Notes: generated from the sequence alone by a model not told the origin. Shown: positions 9,690-22,843, counted from the first letter of the stretch. The stretch is DNA of 64,000 nt from Punica granatum (GCF_007655135.1 NC_045132.1:9300001-9364000), one strand, 5' to 3'. Translations and numbers: made by a program.

Positions 9690-12600
9690 TGTATGGACCC
9701 GAATGTGGACTCTCGTCAAAGCCCGTATCGCGCGGTTTTGGATCGCGCGATTTGGGAGTGTCCACCTTCCCGTGGGGACTCGTGACGGACACGCGTGAGA
9801 AGGAGTTGCCACTTATCATTTTACGACCCGAAGGTCGAGGGCCGATAAGTTACCCGAGTCTAGGGGTATGGAACACCTCGTTGTTGTTAAGGCATTGATC
9901 TGTGCGGAACAAGAAAGTTCGAGTTCGGGGGTTCATGTTATGTGCGGGCCTATAATCCGCACGCCCTTTCGGTATTCTGGTTTGCTAGGCTTGCATGTTT
10001 TATTATTTACCGCATGAATTAAGTTGCGCTCGGCTCGCACGTTTTGACACCGAAAATTCGGTGAATTAAACGATGTCGGTGGAGAAGCCAAGAAAGAAGT
10101 AAACCCATGTATCGGGGAATTGGTTCACAATCTTGCGTTACAGTTCATCAAACCATGGAGGTTGAATCCCTGTGTGAACCGAAATCGCGAGATCTTGGAT
10201 TTACTTGTGTTTGGTCAAGCATTAGACTGATTCAATTAATTCGACTCTCGGACCGTTCGCTCACCGACTGGAATTCTTACAGAATGAATGTATAAAATAA
10301 AATCCTTACAATGCCCTCGAAAACAATAAATACAAATTACAAATATGGTCGAATTCCAATCGATTCACGTTCGGTTATTATTCCGTTCTAACTCACCGTG
10401 AGTTTAGGGAAAAGACCTAAGAACTGAAATTCAATGCACGCTCTCACTGAATAGGGTGTTGGACCCTATGAGTGATGATTATGGCGTTGGGCCCTGTTGT
10501 ACGATGATTAGGGCGTTGAACCCTAATATTATTCGGCCTAGGGATCAGGCTCAACCCGTATGGCAAACAGGTGCAGAAAGGTAACACGCAACATGTTAAT
10601 AACAGACAAAGTGTTTGTTACTGTCAAATGTACGTGTCTTAGCAAATTGTTAATCCGGAATATTTTGGTATGCAAATCCTACCATAGACAAACAAACGCG
10701 TGCTAATGTTTTAGCATTCGGTTTTGGTTTGAGAACCTGACATATCGGATGTCCGTAGTCAAGTTTCCTGTGTGTGAATTGCTTTTACAGTAATTCGGTG
10801 TGGTGACACTAAAGTTACACTGAATTCATCCAAAATTGTGTTTTGACTCTAGATTTGGAACCTAGAGTATCACCTAACCATTTTCTAGGATTTGGTTAGA
10901 TCAAGTGAAATGATTAGTTAAGTAATTATATTTTGATATAGAATACCCGACTAACACCCTGAACTATGCTAGGATGACAGAAACTCATCAGTGGGAATAA
11001 GAAAGGCTATGCAGATGAACTTGCGCCTAAACAGGTAGTCCGTTTCTATTCCGATTCCATCGTGTTTCAATCAAACTAATCCCTGGGGTGTCGCCAAATC
11101 ACAAAATGATGTTCTTGCCCTTGACTTGAAAATGTATTTTCAGAAAAGGGAAACAACGTAATACGGGCCACCTCGGCCTGTAACCGGTATTGACCAATTC
11201 CTTGGATCTTTTAAGGTTACGCGAGAACCCCATAAAAGCTAAAGATTTGGTCGATCTATCCGAAAGTGGTCTAAAAGAAACTTCTGTATTCCAACCTGAA
11301 TTACCTGAAGTCAGGTGAAACTCAAGTCAAAACACACAAGTTTTTCCTAGATGTCCATGTTACTTCGTATTGCATATCTCGGGTTTGGAAGTATGCGTAT
11401 TTTGAAAAGGGCATTAACACCGTTTTGTAATTTGTCGATGCGAGTTACAGATTAATGTCCAATTCGTGCAAAGTTGTTTAAAGTTGAATGAATTAACCGT
11501 GTGAGCGTCCCGATTAACCCGTTCGTGACATTAATGCTTAAGGTTATTACCGAATGCATTAATTATGAAAACAACTCCTGACTCGGTGACTAAGACGGGT
11601 CAAGAAAGATCGAGGATGATTCGGCCAATGAAGGCCGAAACACCCTTTGGTCTTAATATGCCCGAAAGGGTCTCCGAATTGCGAGTCCATGCATATTTTG
11701 TTTTGGAAAGATATTTCATGTGAGATTTTCGATGTAAATGAACTTGCAAATTACACGAAATCCGAGAACGGATTTAAAACGGGAAGAGGAAACCTCATGG
11801 AACCCGAATAACTCCATGAGACTTTCGGCCAATTCTCCTTAGAGAAAGCCGAGAGATCTCATTGCCACGAGTTTTCCCCGTCTTGTTTTGAATCGTTTCT
11901 CGCATGCTCAAACATCAAACATGTTAAATAACACAATTAAATGAAAGTCAGTATTGCTATGATTTAAATAACACATTCAAATATGTAAACATGCACAAAC
12001 ATATTATTTAAGGAATCGATAAAATAATACCGGCTTCATGCACGTAGGAAAACACGAGGAAACTCGGGAATCGAATTTGGATCGAGCCAAGAAGACCGTT
12101 CCTTGCCCGAAAGGAGCAAGAGAGCATTCGGCCACCTCTCATGGTGGGTAACCCGTGAGCTCTTTGCCTTTCCCGGGCCAGGATGTTCTTCCCAACTACG
12201 ATCCAAGTGTTTTCCGACATATTAACATGTTAATCAAGGATAAACATGCATAATATAATAAGGAAATTGCATAATATTAAAGTTTGGAAGTGAAACTTGC
12301 ATAAAAACGCCTTATGACTCCGTAAACACAACCAAAATGTAAAAGTCCTAGCTCCTCTAAGTCGGGAATGGTCATACCTAATCCTAAGATACGGGATGGG
12401 ACTGCAAAAAGTCAGGTTGGACCTTTGTTAGGTCGTGTTTGGGCTGTTTTGGCCTTGCACATACCCAATAGCCTTAACAGACCCGGCAGGAAATTGAACA
12501 GACCCGACTGGCACAAGTCGGGTCGGATGTCGCCATGGAGGCTCCCAATGGAATTTTGAGGCAAGGTCAGCGGCTCCTGACTCCTAACTGACCCCTGGAG

Positions 12601-14960
12601 GTGACTGTGGTGGTCATTTGGTCCTAGAGTTATCGGGTCGACCCGTACAGCCCTGCAAAGATCACGGAAAACAGAGCACGTTTGGAATTTCGACCCGTCT
12701 GGCACTGGTCGGGTCGAACATTGCCACAGTGTCTCTCGATGGAATTTTGAGGCAAGGTCAACGGCTTTTAACTCTTAACTGACCCCGGAGGTGACTGTTG
12801 TGGTCGTTTTTCGAAAAGAGTCTCAGATCGACCTGATCTACAAGAAAACCGCACAAACAGTCAGAAATTTCGATCCCACTGGGCAGTCGGGCTGTTTCTT
12901 TTTCCTGGGATTAAACTGACGGATTTTTCTTGGATTTCTTGACTCTTTGACACCTTAGGGTTGTGTGGGGAGGTGTTTGATGGGTTTTGGTAGCTCAAAC
13001 CAACTTGGAAGGGCTTGGAATCCGGGTTGACATTTTTGACCCGAGAAGGACCAAATCTGTCGAGATAATGTGGTTGCTTGTTCCGATGGGTTGGAGGCTC
13101 CAAAACTAAAATCTAAGCCCAGAAATGGATAGAGGAGGTCGAAAACATGTGAGATATGAAGTTTGGTAAAGTTTGGATTTAAGCCGGGATGGATTCTGAC
13201 TTAAGACTTTGCTCGGTTTTTGCTTGGTTTGCTTCAGCTGAAGCTTCTTGCTTGTTGCAGTTCCTTCAAGTCTTGGAGAGCATTTGAAGAGTGAGAAAGC
13301 TAGTGAGATGATGTGTGATGAGTTGTCATTAAGTTAATGACTTAGAAAGTATATATAGGCTATGCTTAATGATAATTAAGTGAAGAAAAGCTTGATTAAG
13401 GGCATGCTTATGGGATCCGAATTTTGCTAAGTAAGATAAGGATGAATGTCATCCATGCATTCTTCATGAACATGAGCCAAGAATCATTGATGAAGCTTGA
13501 GTGTTGTCTTCAAACTCTTATTGATATTTTGGGCTAAGAGTGAGCAAGTTGGCTTCTTGCATTGAAGAAGAAGAAGTCGAAATTTCTAGGGCAAGGGGCG
13601 ACTCATCTTGGGCAGCCCGTGGGTCCCACGGCATTGACGGAAGTTCGGGACAAAGTTCAAGTTTCGATTGATCGCGTGTTCGAGGCTCGTTGCTAAAATG
13701 AACGTCGAATTGTCAATGTACGCACGAAAACGGTTCAAATGAGCACGAAATCACCTATTTTGCCCAAAAGAATGTTCGTGTGATTTTTTGGCTCGAAAGC
13801 CGATTTTGCTCGTTTCAAGCAATTAGAGCAAAGTTAGCCGTTTCTAAATGCGCATCTCGTATCTGCATTCTGCATCGATCGTTTTAACATGCATTGTCAA
13901 TCAGACTGAATTATTGACCAATAAGCCGGTATTGTCAATGTGAAGCTGAAGACGTCCTAAGAGTCCAAAGCCGAATTTCTCAGAAAGCTTTCTGAGTTGC
14001 TTGGGCGAGCTGGAGATCACTGTAATCTCTGTTCGTTGAGAACTGGGCTCGAAGAACTGAAAAATTGCATTTGAAACCCTAAAACAGTGTTATGAGGGTT
14101 TAGATGGATTGTGAGATTCTGTCTGAGGATTTCACATTGAGCGTTGAGATGAGTAGCATTGGGTTTGCCAACTATCCGGCGTCAAGTTTCCACGAAAAGG
14201 ACCTCCGTTTATGAATTTCCGTTGAAAATAGACTTTCTTGCTCTTTGGAGGTCGCTTGGGAAACTGAAAGAGATATTGCTGTCTGATTTGCCCAATTGCA
14301 TATGTCTGCTGCAGTTTTCTGGGTAATGCATGGCTAACTTGGTTTGCCGATGTTCTATCAGACCAGTATTCAGATAAGGTTTTCCGTTGAAAGGTATGCT
14401 TGTTCTGTCGTTCGGGAGTCATTAGAGGAGTCTGTATGACTTTTGAAAGACAGTTTGAAGCAATGATCATGCTTTGCATAATTGTTGGACATGACTGTAT
14501 CTGACATCGAGCATTAACTTTTCTTGGATGAACCGACATTTTTGAACTTCCACTAAAAAGTTGTCTGTATTCTGAAATTGCTCTGTATGGAGCAGTTGAT
14601 CTGCAAAATGTGTTCGGAGACACTTTTCATATGTTTGATGTTGTGAGGAATTTTTGAAGCTCAATATTGACTATCTTCTGATGGTCGAGCGGACCAGTGG
14701 AAAATAGCACTATCGGTGATGTATTCTGAAAATGCCGGTTTGGATGTTGTCTAAGCTATTTGTTTGTTCTGTATGTTGCTGGATGATTCTGTATGTTCTT
14801 CTGTCATATGCTTGAATCATCTGCCTATCTCTGTTGAATTGAGAATGAATAGCAATTTGTTGCTCTGTCGAGCCCTCTTCTGTATCGATACTCAAGTCGT
14901 AATATGAATTGTTATTGATAGGCGTTGCTTGAACTGGTGAGCCAAAATGGGGTGCAGACA
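9690..14960 (-). mobile_element. Large solo LTR (5,271 bp), Ty3/gypsy Tat/Ogre-like
   Basis: The unit starts TGTATGGACC and ends GGTGCAGACA and is flanked by a perfect 5-bp duplication, ATAAT, at 9685-9689 and 14961-14965. Large parts align with the element at 33897-40117, for example GTGAGAAGGAGT, the CCCTTTCGGTA block, GTGTTTTGACTCTA and the terminal CCAAAATGGGGTGC. No gag-pol frame and no internal pair of LTRs is present, so a solo LTR is the simplest reading. On the minus strand the end reads TGTCTGCACCCCATTTTGGC, which resembles the start of Tat/Ogre LTRs; family and strand rest on that recollection. A shortened version of the 190-bp tandem array found in the sister copy lies at about 12500-12880. 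Confidence 0.75.
12501..12880. repeat. About 191-bp tandem repeat, two copies, inside the solo LTR
   Basis: GACCCGACTGGCAC at 12501 and GACCCGTCTGGCAC at 12692 begin two similar units (both contain TGGAATTTTGAGGCAAGGTC and AACTGACCCC). This corresponds to the longer 190-bp array in the second solo LTR. Confidence 0.7.
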
Positions 14961-14965
14961 ATAAT

Positions 14966-15272
14966 AGATCGACTAAATGTTATCATTACATGGCATGAGA
15001 GATTCTACTATGGTTTGTTACAAAAAAAAAACAACCATCGTGATTATTTTTTCTTCAACCGTTGGATTAGATTAGGTAACATCCAGGTCATATATGTGTT
15101 CAAGTTGATTCACACCTTAATCTTTGACTTTTAATATTTCCGATCACGTATCTTCTTGACGATGCGCCCGTGAACCAATCGAAACTAATTTGCTATTCAA
15201 CCGAACTAAAATCTACTAGTTCAATCAAATAAATAATAATTTCATTTTTTAAAAGAAGAAAACAAATAATTA
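14966..15272. other. Spacer between solo LTR and LINE
   Basis: AT-rich with no gene. It holds a block, AACAACCATCGTGAT and flanks (15020-15066), that recurs beyond the LINE at 20430-20475. Confidence 0.4.
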
Positions 15273-15890
15273 ATGAAACACACAATTTTGACAATATCTA
15301 GGAATGAAAAAAAGAGGAGATCTTCGACCCAATTGAGTGCATCCAGGCGTGCGCCAAAATCTCTATTTGATCCACAGGGAATTGGTCTGAATGATGCTTG
15401 GATGGGGATTCGACATCTAAGACCTCGAGAAGCAGAAGCATATCGCCCCGAAGACTACATACTCCAAGTGACTGCCCCCGCTCATCGCTTCCGGCGTCAC
15501 AATGCACCGAGACTTTGGAGACCAACCTTGCAATCGGAAATCCTGTCAGACATACACAACAATCGTCGACCGAGAAGCTCAGCCACATTGCAACAAGTGT
15601 CTACCCAAGATCACCGAGTGCAACTAACTCCAACTTTCAGGAGGATCATCAACGTTCCAGTATTGACTGCAACAACAAACACAGAGATGAACTTGATGAT
15701 GATACTCCCATGTTATCTGGTCCGCAAGTTAGAAATCTCCATAGTAACATGGCCGATGCTACAGGGGGAGGTGGAAACCTCCCTTCAAGTGACTCCTATT
15801 ACTGACCCCATGCATGCCTTTCCCTACGCACCAATGGATATGAATAACGACCAAACAACAAACATGACGGACCCAAGTCGTTACCATATG

Positions 15891-16781
15891 AATACACTTG
15901 TGTGGAATTACAAGGGTGCTGGTAATGCGAATTTCAGGTGTTCCCTAAGAGATCTGATAAGCACTAACCATCCGGACATCGTTGTACTAATAGAGACTCG
16001 CCTAGCAGGGGAACGAGCGTCTCAAGCTGCAAGCACTTTTCCTTTCGATGGCTTCTTTTGTACTGAGACCAGAGGGCTTTTCAGTGGCATTTGGATCATG
16101 TGGAGAACAGATCGAGTCAACTTGGACATCACAGGTTCCACTGAGCAGGAAGTCCACGCTGTTGCACAGGTGACTCATCCTTAGTTTCTTTCTGCCATTT
16201 ATGCTAGCCCTCGCCCAAGGGAACGGAAAATTCTCTGGTAAAATCTCACTAATGTTACTGAGTCGATGAATATGCCTTGGGTAGTCCTTGGAGATTTCAA
16301 TGAAATTGCAAGTAGTGTAGAGAAATTTGGAGGTCAAGTTTTGAACTTAAACAGAGTGACAGCCTTCACATCAATGCTCGATCGCTGCAATCTTAAAGAC
16401 CTTGGTTACATTGGACCGAGATTCACATGGACCAACATGCGCTCCTCTTCCAACCTCATTATGGAAAGACTGGATAAAGTGGTCGCTAACCCTTCTTGGC
16501 ATATACTTTTCCCAGAAGCCTTGGTCCTACACCTCCCTCGAATACACTCAGATCATTGCCCACTCTTGTTGAAGCTCAACTCCACTAGGGCGCCTAAGCT
16601 AAGCCACCCTTTTCGTTTTGAATCCATTTGGCTCTCACACAATGAGTTCAAAACTCTGGTCATTAATACGTGGGAGCAAGTTGAGTTTGATTACAGCAAA
16701 GCCATACCTCTCTTTAAAATGAATGCTCAACGCGGGAACAAGGAGGTTTTCGACAATGTATTTCATAGAAAATCTGCTTAG
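15891..16781 (+). pseudogene. LINE endonuclease (EEP / APE-like) domain, broken
   Basis: Motifs of the apurinic-type endonuclease that nicks target DNA are visible: WNYKGAGNANFRCSLRDL at the start, IVVLIETRL (catalytic Glu), VVLGDFNEIA (Asp, Asn) and the terminal SDHCPLLL (Asp-His). Two in-frame stops split it, TAG at 16182 and TAA near 16239, with the same frame continuing from the ATG at 16266. The upstream part from 15273 (MKHTILTISRNEKKRRS...) is in the same frame and is probably the remnant of the region before the endonuclease. Confidence 0.8.
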
Positions 16782-16831
16782 CACGACTTGAAGGTATTCA
16801 ACGCTCTCTTGCCCGCCGACCTAGTCAATTC

Positions 16832-18550
16832 TTGGTAGAGCTTGAACAAAACCTCTGGCAAGAGTACCCCACAATTCTTCTACAAGAGGAGGAACTCTGG
16901 GCTCTAAAGGCATGGACAAATTGGATCATGGAAGGCGACCGCAACACTAGATTCTTCCATATGTCAACTATCATCCATTGTCGTCGCAATAGAATAACTT
17001 CTCTCCGCAACTCAGTTGGAGAATGAATTTCAGATCATGACTCTCTCACATCCTTAATCCAATCTCACTTTCAGACTCTATTTTGTATTGAAAAAACCTC
17101 CTGTCCTCAAACTCCTTCTCATCTTCTGAATTGGAGAAGACCCTTAAACCCCTCCACAACATCGGCACTTCTCCGTCCAGTCCTTGAAAGGGAAATTACA
17201 GACGCCCTCTTCTCCATTCAACCATATAAATCTCCAGGGCCGGACGGTCTACATGCTTGTTTCTACCAGAAATGTTGGGATGCTATTGGTTCCTCAGTCC
17301 AGTAGGTGGTCTACCAATTCTTCAGCACATCTCTGATGCCCACAGGAGTCAATGACACCCTAGTCTCGCTTATTCCGAAGACCAGCTCCCAAGAAACTAT
17401 CATCCAATACCGTCCGATCAGCCTTTGGAACACTATCTTGAGGATCATCTCTAAAATACTGGTTCGCAGGCTGCGCCCTCACTTTGGTACTCTTGTTTCC
17501 CCCTTCCAATGCAACTTCATACCAGGAAGAAGATCTTCGGATAATGTCATCCTCCTCCGTGAAGTCATCCACTCCTTCAGGAAACGTAAAGGGAAAATGG
17601 GAAACTTTGTTCTAAAGCTAGACCTAGAGAAAGCTTTTGATCGTCTTGAATGGTGTTTTATTCGAAAAGTCCTCAAACACTATGATTTCCCGAGTACTTG
17701 GATTGACTGGATCATGGCATGTGTCTCCTCCACTACGACTTCTATTCTCTTCAATTGTGGCTATCTTGCGTATTTTTCTTCCTCTCGGGGCATCCGCCAA
17801 GGCGACCCTATTTCTCCATACATCTTTATCTTATGTATGGAGTATTTAGTGCACCTGATCGAAGAAAAAGTTGATTCCGGATCTTGGAAAGGTGTTAAGC
17901 CAGCACGTAGCAGCCTGTCTTTATCCTATCTTCTCTTTGCTGATGACATAATCTTGATGGGCTCCACCTCTTCCTCAACCCTCAGTTCTGTTGCGATTGT
18001 TCTTGAAACATTCTGCATGGAATCCGGGATGAAAATAAACTTAGCGAAGTCCAAACTTTTTTTCTCCAAGAACACATCAGTAGCCCATCGCCATTAGACA
18101 TGCTCAGCTCTCCACATCAGCGAAACAAAAGATCTTGGGATGTACCTAGGCTTCCCCATCAGCATATCCCTTCGTAAGGAAAAGGATTTCTCCTTCATAG
18201 TTGAGAAATGTCAAGCTAAACTAGCAGGTTGGAAAGCTAACTTTTTGTCCATGGCGGGTCGAGCTGTTCTCATCAAAGCAACCACTGCTGCCATACCCTC
18301 TTACTATATGCAATGTTCTCGCCTCCTGCAATCAATTATCTCCAGCCTTGACAAAATAAATAGAGATTTCCTTTGGGGTTCCACTTCGGACAAAAAGAAA
18401 CTTCATTTAGTTTCTTGGGAAATTGTTGCGAAACCAAAGGCCATGGGAGGATTGGGCATTCCTCGCCTGGATATCCGTAATAGAGCGCTACTTGGCGATC
18501 TCGTCTCCAGAACATCAACTTCTAAGGCTCTATGGGCTTGCCTGTTGTGA
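16832..18550 (+). pseudogene. LINE reverse transcriptase, broken
   Basis: In the frame used from 16832 onward, RT landmarks appear in order: NWIMEGDRNTRFFH, PYKSPGPDGLHACFYQ, LVSLIPKT, YRPISL, LKLDLEKAFDRLEW (first catalytic Asp), GIRQGDPISPYIF, and LLFADDIILM (the FADD catalytic pair). Stops interrupt at 17024 (TGA), about 17303 (TAG), 18095 (TAG) and 18548 (TGA). Catalytic residues themselves are intact, so decay is mainly by nonsense mutations. Confidence 0.85.
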
Positions 18551-18622
18551 CATCAATTCACCTCGCAAAGTCCAGCTCGACTTCAATAAGGCTCCAGTAA
18601 TTGGAAAGCACTGAGGGTTGGT

Positions 18623-19984
18623 ATGGAAGTTTGGGAAAAAGGTGCAAAGTGGTCGATCGGTAATGGTTCCTCAACCCGCTTTTGGACGGATAGATGGGCA
18701 GATACAACTATTCTTAGAAGTCTCATTCATGGTTCATTGCCTGTTCAAGAACATAACAGACTGGTTAACTTTGTCATATCAACCAGTCGATCTTGGGACT
18801 TCTCCTCCCTGGCCTTCGTACTGCCCAAAAATATCCAAGAATCCATTCGAGGACTCCCAGCGGGACTTAAGGATGACGTTCCAGACTCTGTCATTTGGGG
18901 ACTCACTCAAGACAGCCAATTCACCTCAAAATCAGCCTATCTCCTCTACCTTGATCACTATAATAGCCTAGATACTCAGTGGGAGTGGCTTTGAAAATGT
19001 CCGACTCTCCCCCGCATCCTTCATTTCATGTGGCTTTGTTGCATGAATAAACTCCTTACGGCTAGCCACCTTGCTCACCGCGGGCTGTCTATGCCACCGT
19101 ATTATCCCCACTGTCCCTCAGAATTGGAAACCACAGATCATATTCTTCGGAGCTGCTCCAATGCGCGATCCTTTTGGCAACACTTCAGGGTCACAGCACC
19201 TGCGTTGGCCACCTTCACGGAGCCTCTCACAGAAAAGGTGCGGCAAAACCTCACCAGTAACCTTGCATCTCACTTGCATATTCCTTGGCGGGTTCTCTTC
19301 CCCTTTACCATCTGGTACCTCCGGAAAAACAGGAACAACCTCATCTTCTCTTCGAAACCTCTCCATAGTAACCTAGCCGAGTACACCATTCAGAAGGCTG
19401 CGGAGTTCTATGCAACTATGCCAAATAACCCTCCATCGTCCAGCTCTACCATTCATGTCTCCTGGGAACCCCCCACAGATGGATTTCACAAACTCAACAC
19501 TGATGGGTGCTCGAAAGGCAATCTCGGCATAGCTGGCGCGGGTGGCCTCATCCGAGACTCACTTGGTAGATGGATTGTTTGGTTCTCGATGAACCTTGGG
19601 TGCACTACTAGCCCAGTTGCCGAACTCAAAGCACTAAGACAAGGATTGACAACTGCTCGTGCTTGCGGAATCAACCGCCTTGTGGTTGAACTTGATGCGA
19701 AGTTGATTTTAAACTGGGTATGGGGGAACACTCCCAATATGGTACTAATAAATTTGATCGATGACTGCAGGACCCTTTGCCAACAATTTGAAGTTATTAT
19801 CCCGAAGCATACATACAGGGAAGCCAATCAATGTACTGATCATCTTGCTAACATTGGAGCAAAATCTTCGGATAGCCTCGATATTTTATCTCAACCCCCT
19901 CCTTCTCTTAGGGAGTTCTTATTTCAAGATAATATGGGACTTTTGTTATCGATATCTGTAAGCGCTTTGTGCATAGACGATTAA
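18623..19984 (+). pseudogene. LINE C-terminal part: zf-RVT and RNase H domains
   Basis: The sequence continues in the same frame. A zinc-binding RT-associated region is visible (FMWLCCMNKLLTASHLAHRG, then ETTDHILRSCSNARSFW). After it comes a plant RNase H type 1 domain with LNTDGCSKGN (Asp), AELKALRQGL (Glu), VVELDAKLIL (Asp) and DHLANIGA. All four acidic positions look present. A TGA at 18992 splits the segment. The final stop near 19982 is shortly followed by the poly-A tail. Confidence 0.8.
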
Positions 19985-20019
19985 TTTCTAATGCATTTCA
20001 TTTTTCTACCAAAAAAAAA

Positions 20020-20568
20020 TCTCTAATTGATAGGAAAATTTTGATTTTGCAAATCATATGCTGATAATTCTATAACCTAGACCAGGATTCCGCACATGAA
20101 TAGTGAAAACAGGTGATTCAGAGGCTGGATAGTCGAAGATCTTGCATGTTTGATTGCGTCCTGAGCGGCGTTTTCCCTTCCCTCCCCCATCTCTCTGACG
20201 ATCTTCTGAGTTTGTTTTTTATTTTAATTTTAATTTTTAAATTTTGAAAAAATAAAGAAAAATTGTGTTTTACTATTTGTTTTATATTGAACCAGTTTCG
20301 GCTCGTCCACGGGCACATCATCGAGAAGATACGTTGTTGAAAATATCGAAAGTTAAAAATTGAGTGATGAATCTTTAAGTAAAAAAAAAAATTGAACACG
20401 TATACGATCATCCGATCCAATGGTTGAAGAAAAAAAACAACCACCGTGATAGTTTTTTGCACCCAACCGTGGTAGTATCACTCTACATGGCATATCGTTT
20501 ATGAACACTTGCGCGCCAGTTCGTATAACCAATTGTGCACACCATACAGTATTCATAATATATATATA
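20020..20568. other. AT-rich spacer between LINE and hAT element
   Basis: No gene seen. Contains a copy of the AACAACCACCGTGAT block (20430-20475) also present at 15020-15066. Confidence 0.4.
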
Positions 20569-20576
20569 CCGTATAG

Positions 20577-21120
20577 TAGGGGTGATCGGTTCCGGGTACC
20601 CTGTATTTTTCACGATACCCGGACCCTACCTTGTAAGGTACAAGTTTCAAGATTTTGGAACTGGACCTTACCCTACCCGGAACTTGTATTATACCACAGG
20701 TTCTGGGTACCCTATTAGAACCTGTAAATTTTTTTATCTTGCTAAATAAAACCGAAAATGTCACATACATAATCAGTAATCACGCCAAATAGAATATCAA
20801 TAAAGATTTAGATTAATCCACAACAAAAAAAAATGTCTCATCAATCCATCGACAAAATTAAACATTCATAACACGATTCCACACAATAAAGTATTAGAGG
20901 AGACAATAATTTTACTCTTTCATCTTTTTTATTATTATTATTATAAATAATCAGATCCTGGTACCCTGTAGGCAGAAACCGGAACTGAAATCGATTTTTA
21001 CCAATTCCTGATTTTTGTACCCAGAACCTATCCTATTTTCAGTATGAGCTACCCGGACCTTACCTTAATGGGTAGATTCTGACCGATTCCGGATATACGC
21101 AGTACCCATGCACACCCCTA
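20577..21120. mobile_element. Non-autonomous hAT transposon (544 bp)
   Basis: The ends are inverted: TAGGGGTG at 20577 and CACCCCTA ending at 21120. Flanking 8-bp target duplications are CCGTATAG (20569-20576) and CCTTATAG (21121-21128), with one mismatch. hAT elements make 8-bp duplications and often end in (C/T)AGGGGTG. The interior is a mosaic of GGTACCC, GGAACC and ACCGG-type words on both strands, typical of subterminal transposase-binding repeats. It has no transposase. Confidence 0.82.
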
Positions 21121-21189
21121 CCTTATAGTATTTGTATTGAATAATACCAAAAAGAAATCTCCCAATATATAAAAAGTATAAAAGTACGG

Positions 21190-22834
21190 GGTGTTTCTAA
21201 TATTTTTTAATTTTCCATTTTACCCCTGCGTTTAATGCATGTTCCTTCGTGCCCATCCAACTTCTGAACGCCTCCTCCCGCCCCCATCGCTTCCATCTAC
21301 GTTCGCCTTCTCCCCGCCAGACCACTCTGTCTCCGCCTACCGCGCTCGACCCTGGCGATGCTGGCCCGCAACCCCATCGCTCCCCTTCTACTTTCGCCTT
21401 CTTCCCGCAAGGCACTCTGTTTACAGACTCAACGCTCGCCCTCACCTTGCGGCCCCGTTGGCCATTGGAACCAACGCCTGAGACCCACGAACAACAGAAC
21501 GTCGCCGATGAATTCGTACTACAGTCACCAGCCTCACCCTCCCCTATCCGACTCTCTCTATACAAGTTGCGGATGAATCGCTCAGTTTCGGTGCCCTTGC
21601 TCTCCTGGTTAGTTTTGCACTTTGTTTCGCCCTCATATATTGTTTCTATCAAGTTAAACCTTCACTCCTATGACATTTCTACCCCTATTCTCTCTAGTTT
21701 TAAGTTTTATCAATACGCATTTCTACATCATGTTCTTGTTGCTACACTGCACATCAAGTGTTTGTTGATTTGCCCATATGATTTTTCACCAAAAATGTTG
21801 TAGGAGTCCTCTTAGATGCCTTCGAAAGGAAGAAATAAATGTTCTTAAAACCAACTCATCAAAATTTGATAGTGCAGGGATAACTAAAAGCCAAGGATGA
21901 ACCATCCTAATCTATACAGGACAATGCCTGTGGTATCTTGTAGAGAACTTGACGGGCTGGTACAAGTTGTCTTACTGAGACTGGAAGAACCGATAGAAGT
22001 TTTAGCTCTTTTTTCACCTAACATGGAATAAAAGGTAAATACGACATTGCGTATGTGATTGGCACCATGATATCGTGAGCAATGGCATTCCTTAGATATC
22101 TAATGATATGGTAATCACTCTCTCCATATGTCTCATCTGTTTTCTGATTGGCACTAACTCTTGTTTGAATTGATTTTTCTGTTTCATGTTTCCAGAAGTG
22201 TAAAAGAGTTGTCTTTTTTCCTGTCCTTAATTCGGAGTTGAGCATGTTGAAACATCAATGGGTTTATATGCCAATGCTCGAGCCGTTTGTTCCCCAAGCT
22301 CTCCCATGATTCCTCCTCAAATGTGGACACTGTTGTGGATCATGACCAAATCAGGTTTCATATATTTTATGATATACGTAGTCGTTAAAATATCTTTCTT
22401 GTGATTACTATAGATTAGAAATTCGTTTGGTTGGGTTTTGATCTGAAAGATGATTTTTACAAGTGGGCTGGATTTGATTTCTGGTTCTGCGTGTATTCTA
22501 ACCTGTGAACTTCTACAAATTTCTGTTGGACGGTTTTCACTGTCTATCCCTCTATTTCCTAGGAAAGAAAATAAAAAAACCCCAGAAAAATCAGAGGAAA
22601 GGTTGTCTTCTGTGAAACACTGTTTTTACTGTTGTTGGTGTTAGTGCTAAGATAGATCTGATCTGGGTTTTCTTTCTAATTCCGATTCTCAGTGGTCTCT
22701 CTCGATAGAGACTATGACCTTTTTATCTAACGGTCTTAATGAGAAGTTTGTCGGTCTATTTTACTTTTATGATATTGCTTGTATTAATCTTTACGAAAGA
22801 AGATCCTGATTAAGTTTCTGTATTCCTACGACAG
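21190..22834 (+). promoter_or_regulatory. Probable promoter/5' UTR region of the truncated Ca2+-ATPase gene
   Basis: Low-copy-looking DNA with a GC-rich, C/T-rich block at 21240-21560 and then AT-rich sequence up to a good splice acceptor (TTCCTACGACAG, ending 22834). The simplest view is a 5' UTR exon plus a UTR intron leading to the coding exon at 22835. The frame at 21249-21803 is Pro/Ser-rich and compositionally biased, and I do not call it a gene. Confidence 0.35.
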
Positions 22835-22843
22835 CTTAAGAAA

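Larger units (their letters stand above)
15273..20019 (+). mobile_element. Degenerate LINE (L1-type) non-LTR retrotransposon with RNase H
   Basis: The order is linker, endonuclease (about 15890-16610), reverse transcriptase (about 16830-18150), zf-RVT region (about 19020-19180), RNase H (about 19480-19880), then an A9 tail at 20011-20019. Most of ORF1 is absent, so it is 5'-truncated or eroded. The 5' boundary is uncertain and no target-site duplication was found. One frame change (between 16781 and 16832) and several in-frame stops make it inactive. Confidence 0.85.

Noticed and set aside
21249..21803. Plus-strand 184-codon frame rich in Pro, Ser and Arg
   Set aside because: Biased composition, no recognisable domain, and overlapping open frames in the other phases. 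More likely the 5' UTR region of the truncated Ca2+-ATPase gene.
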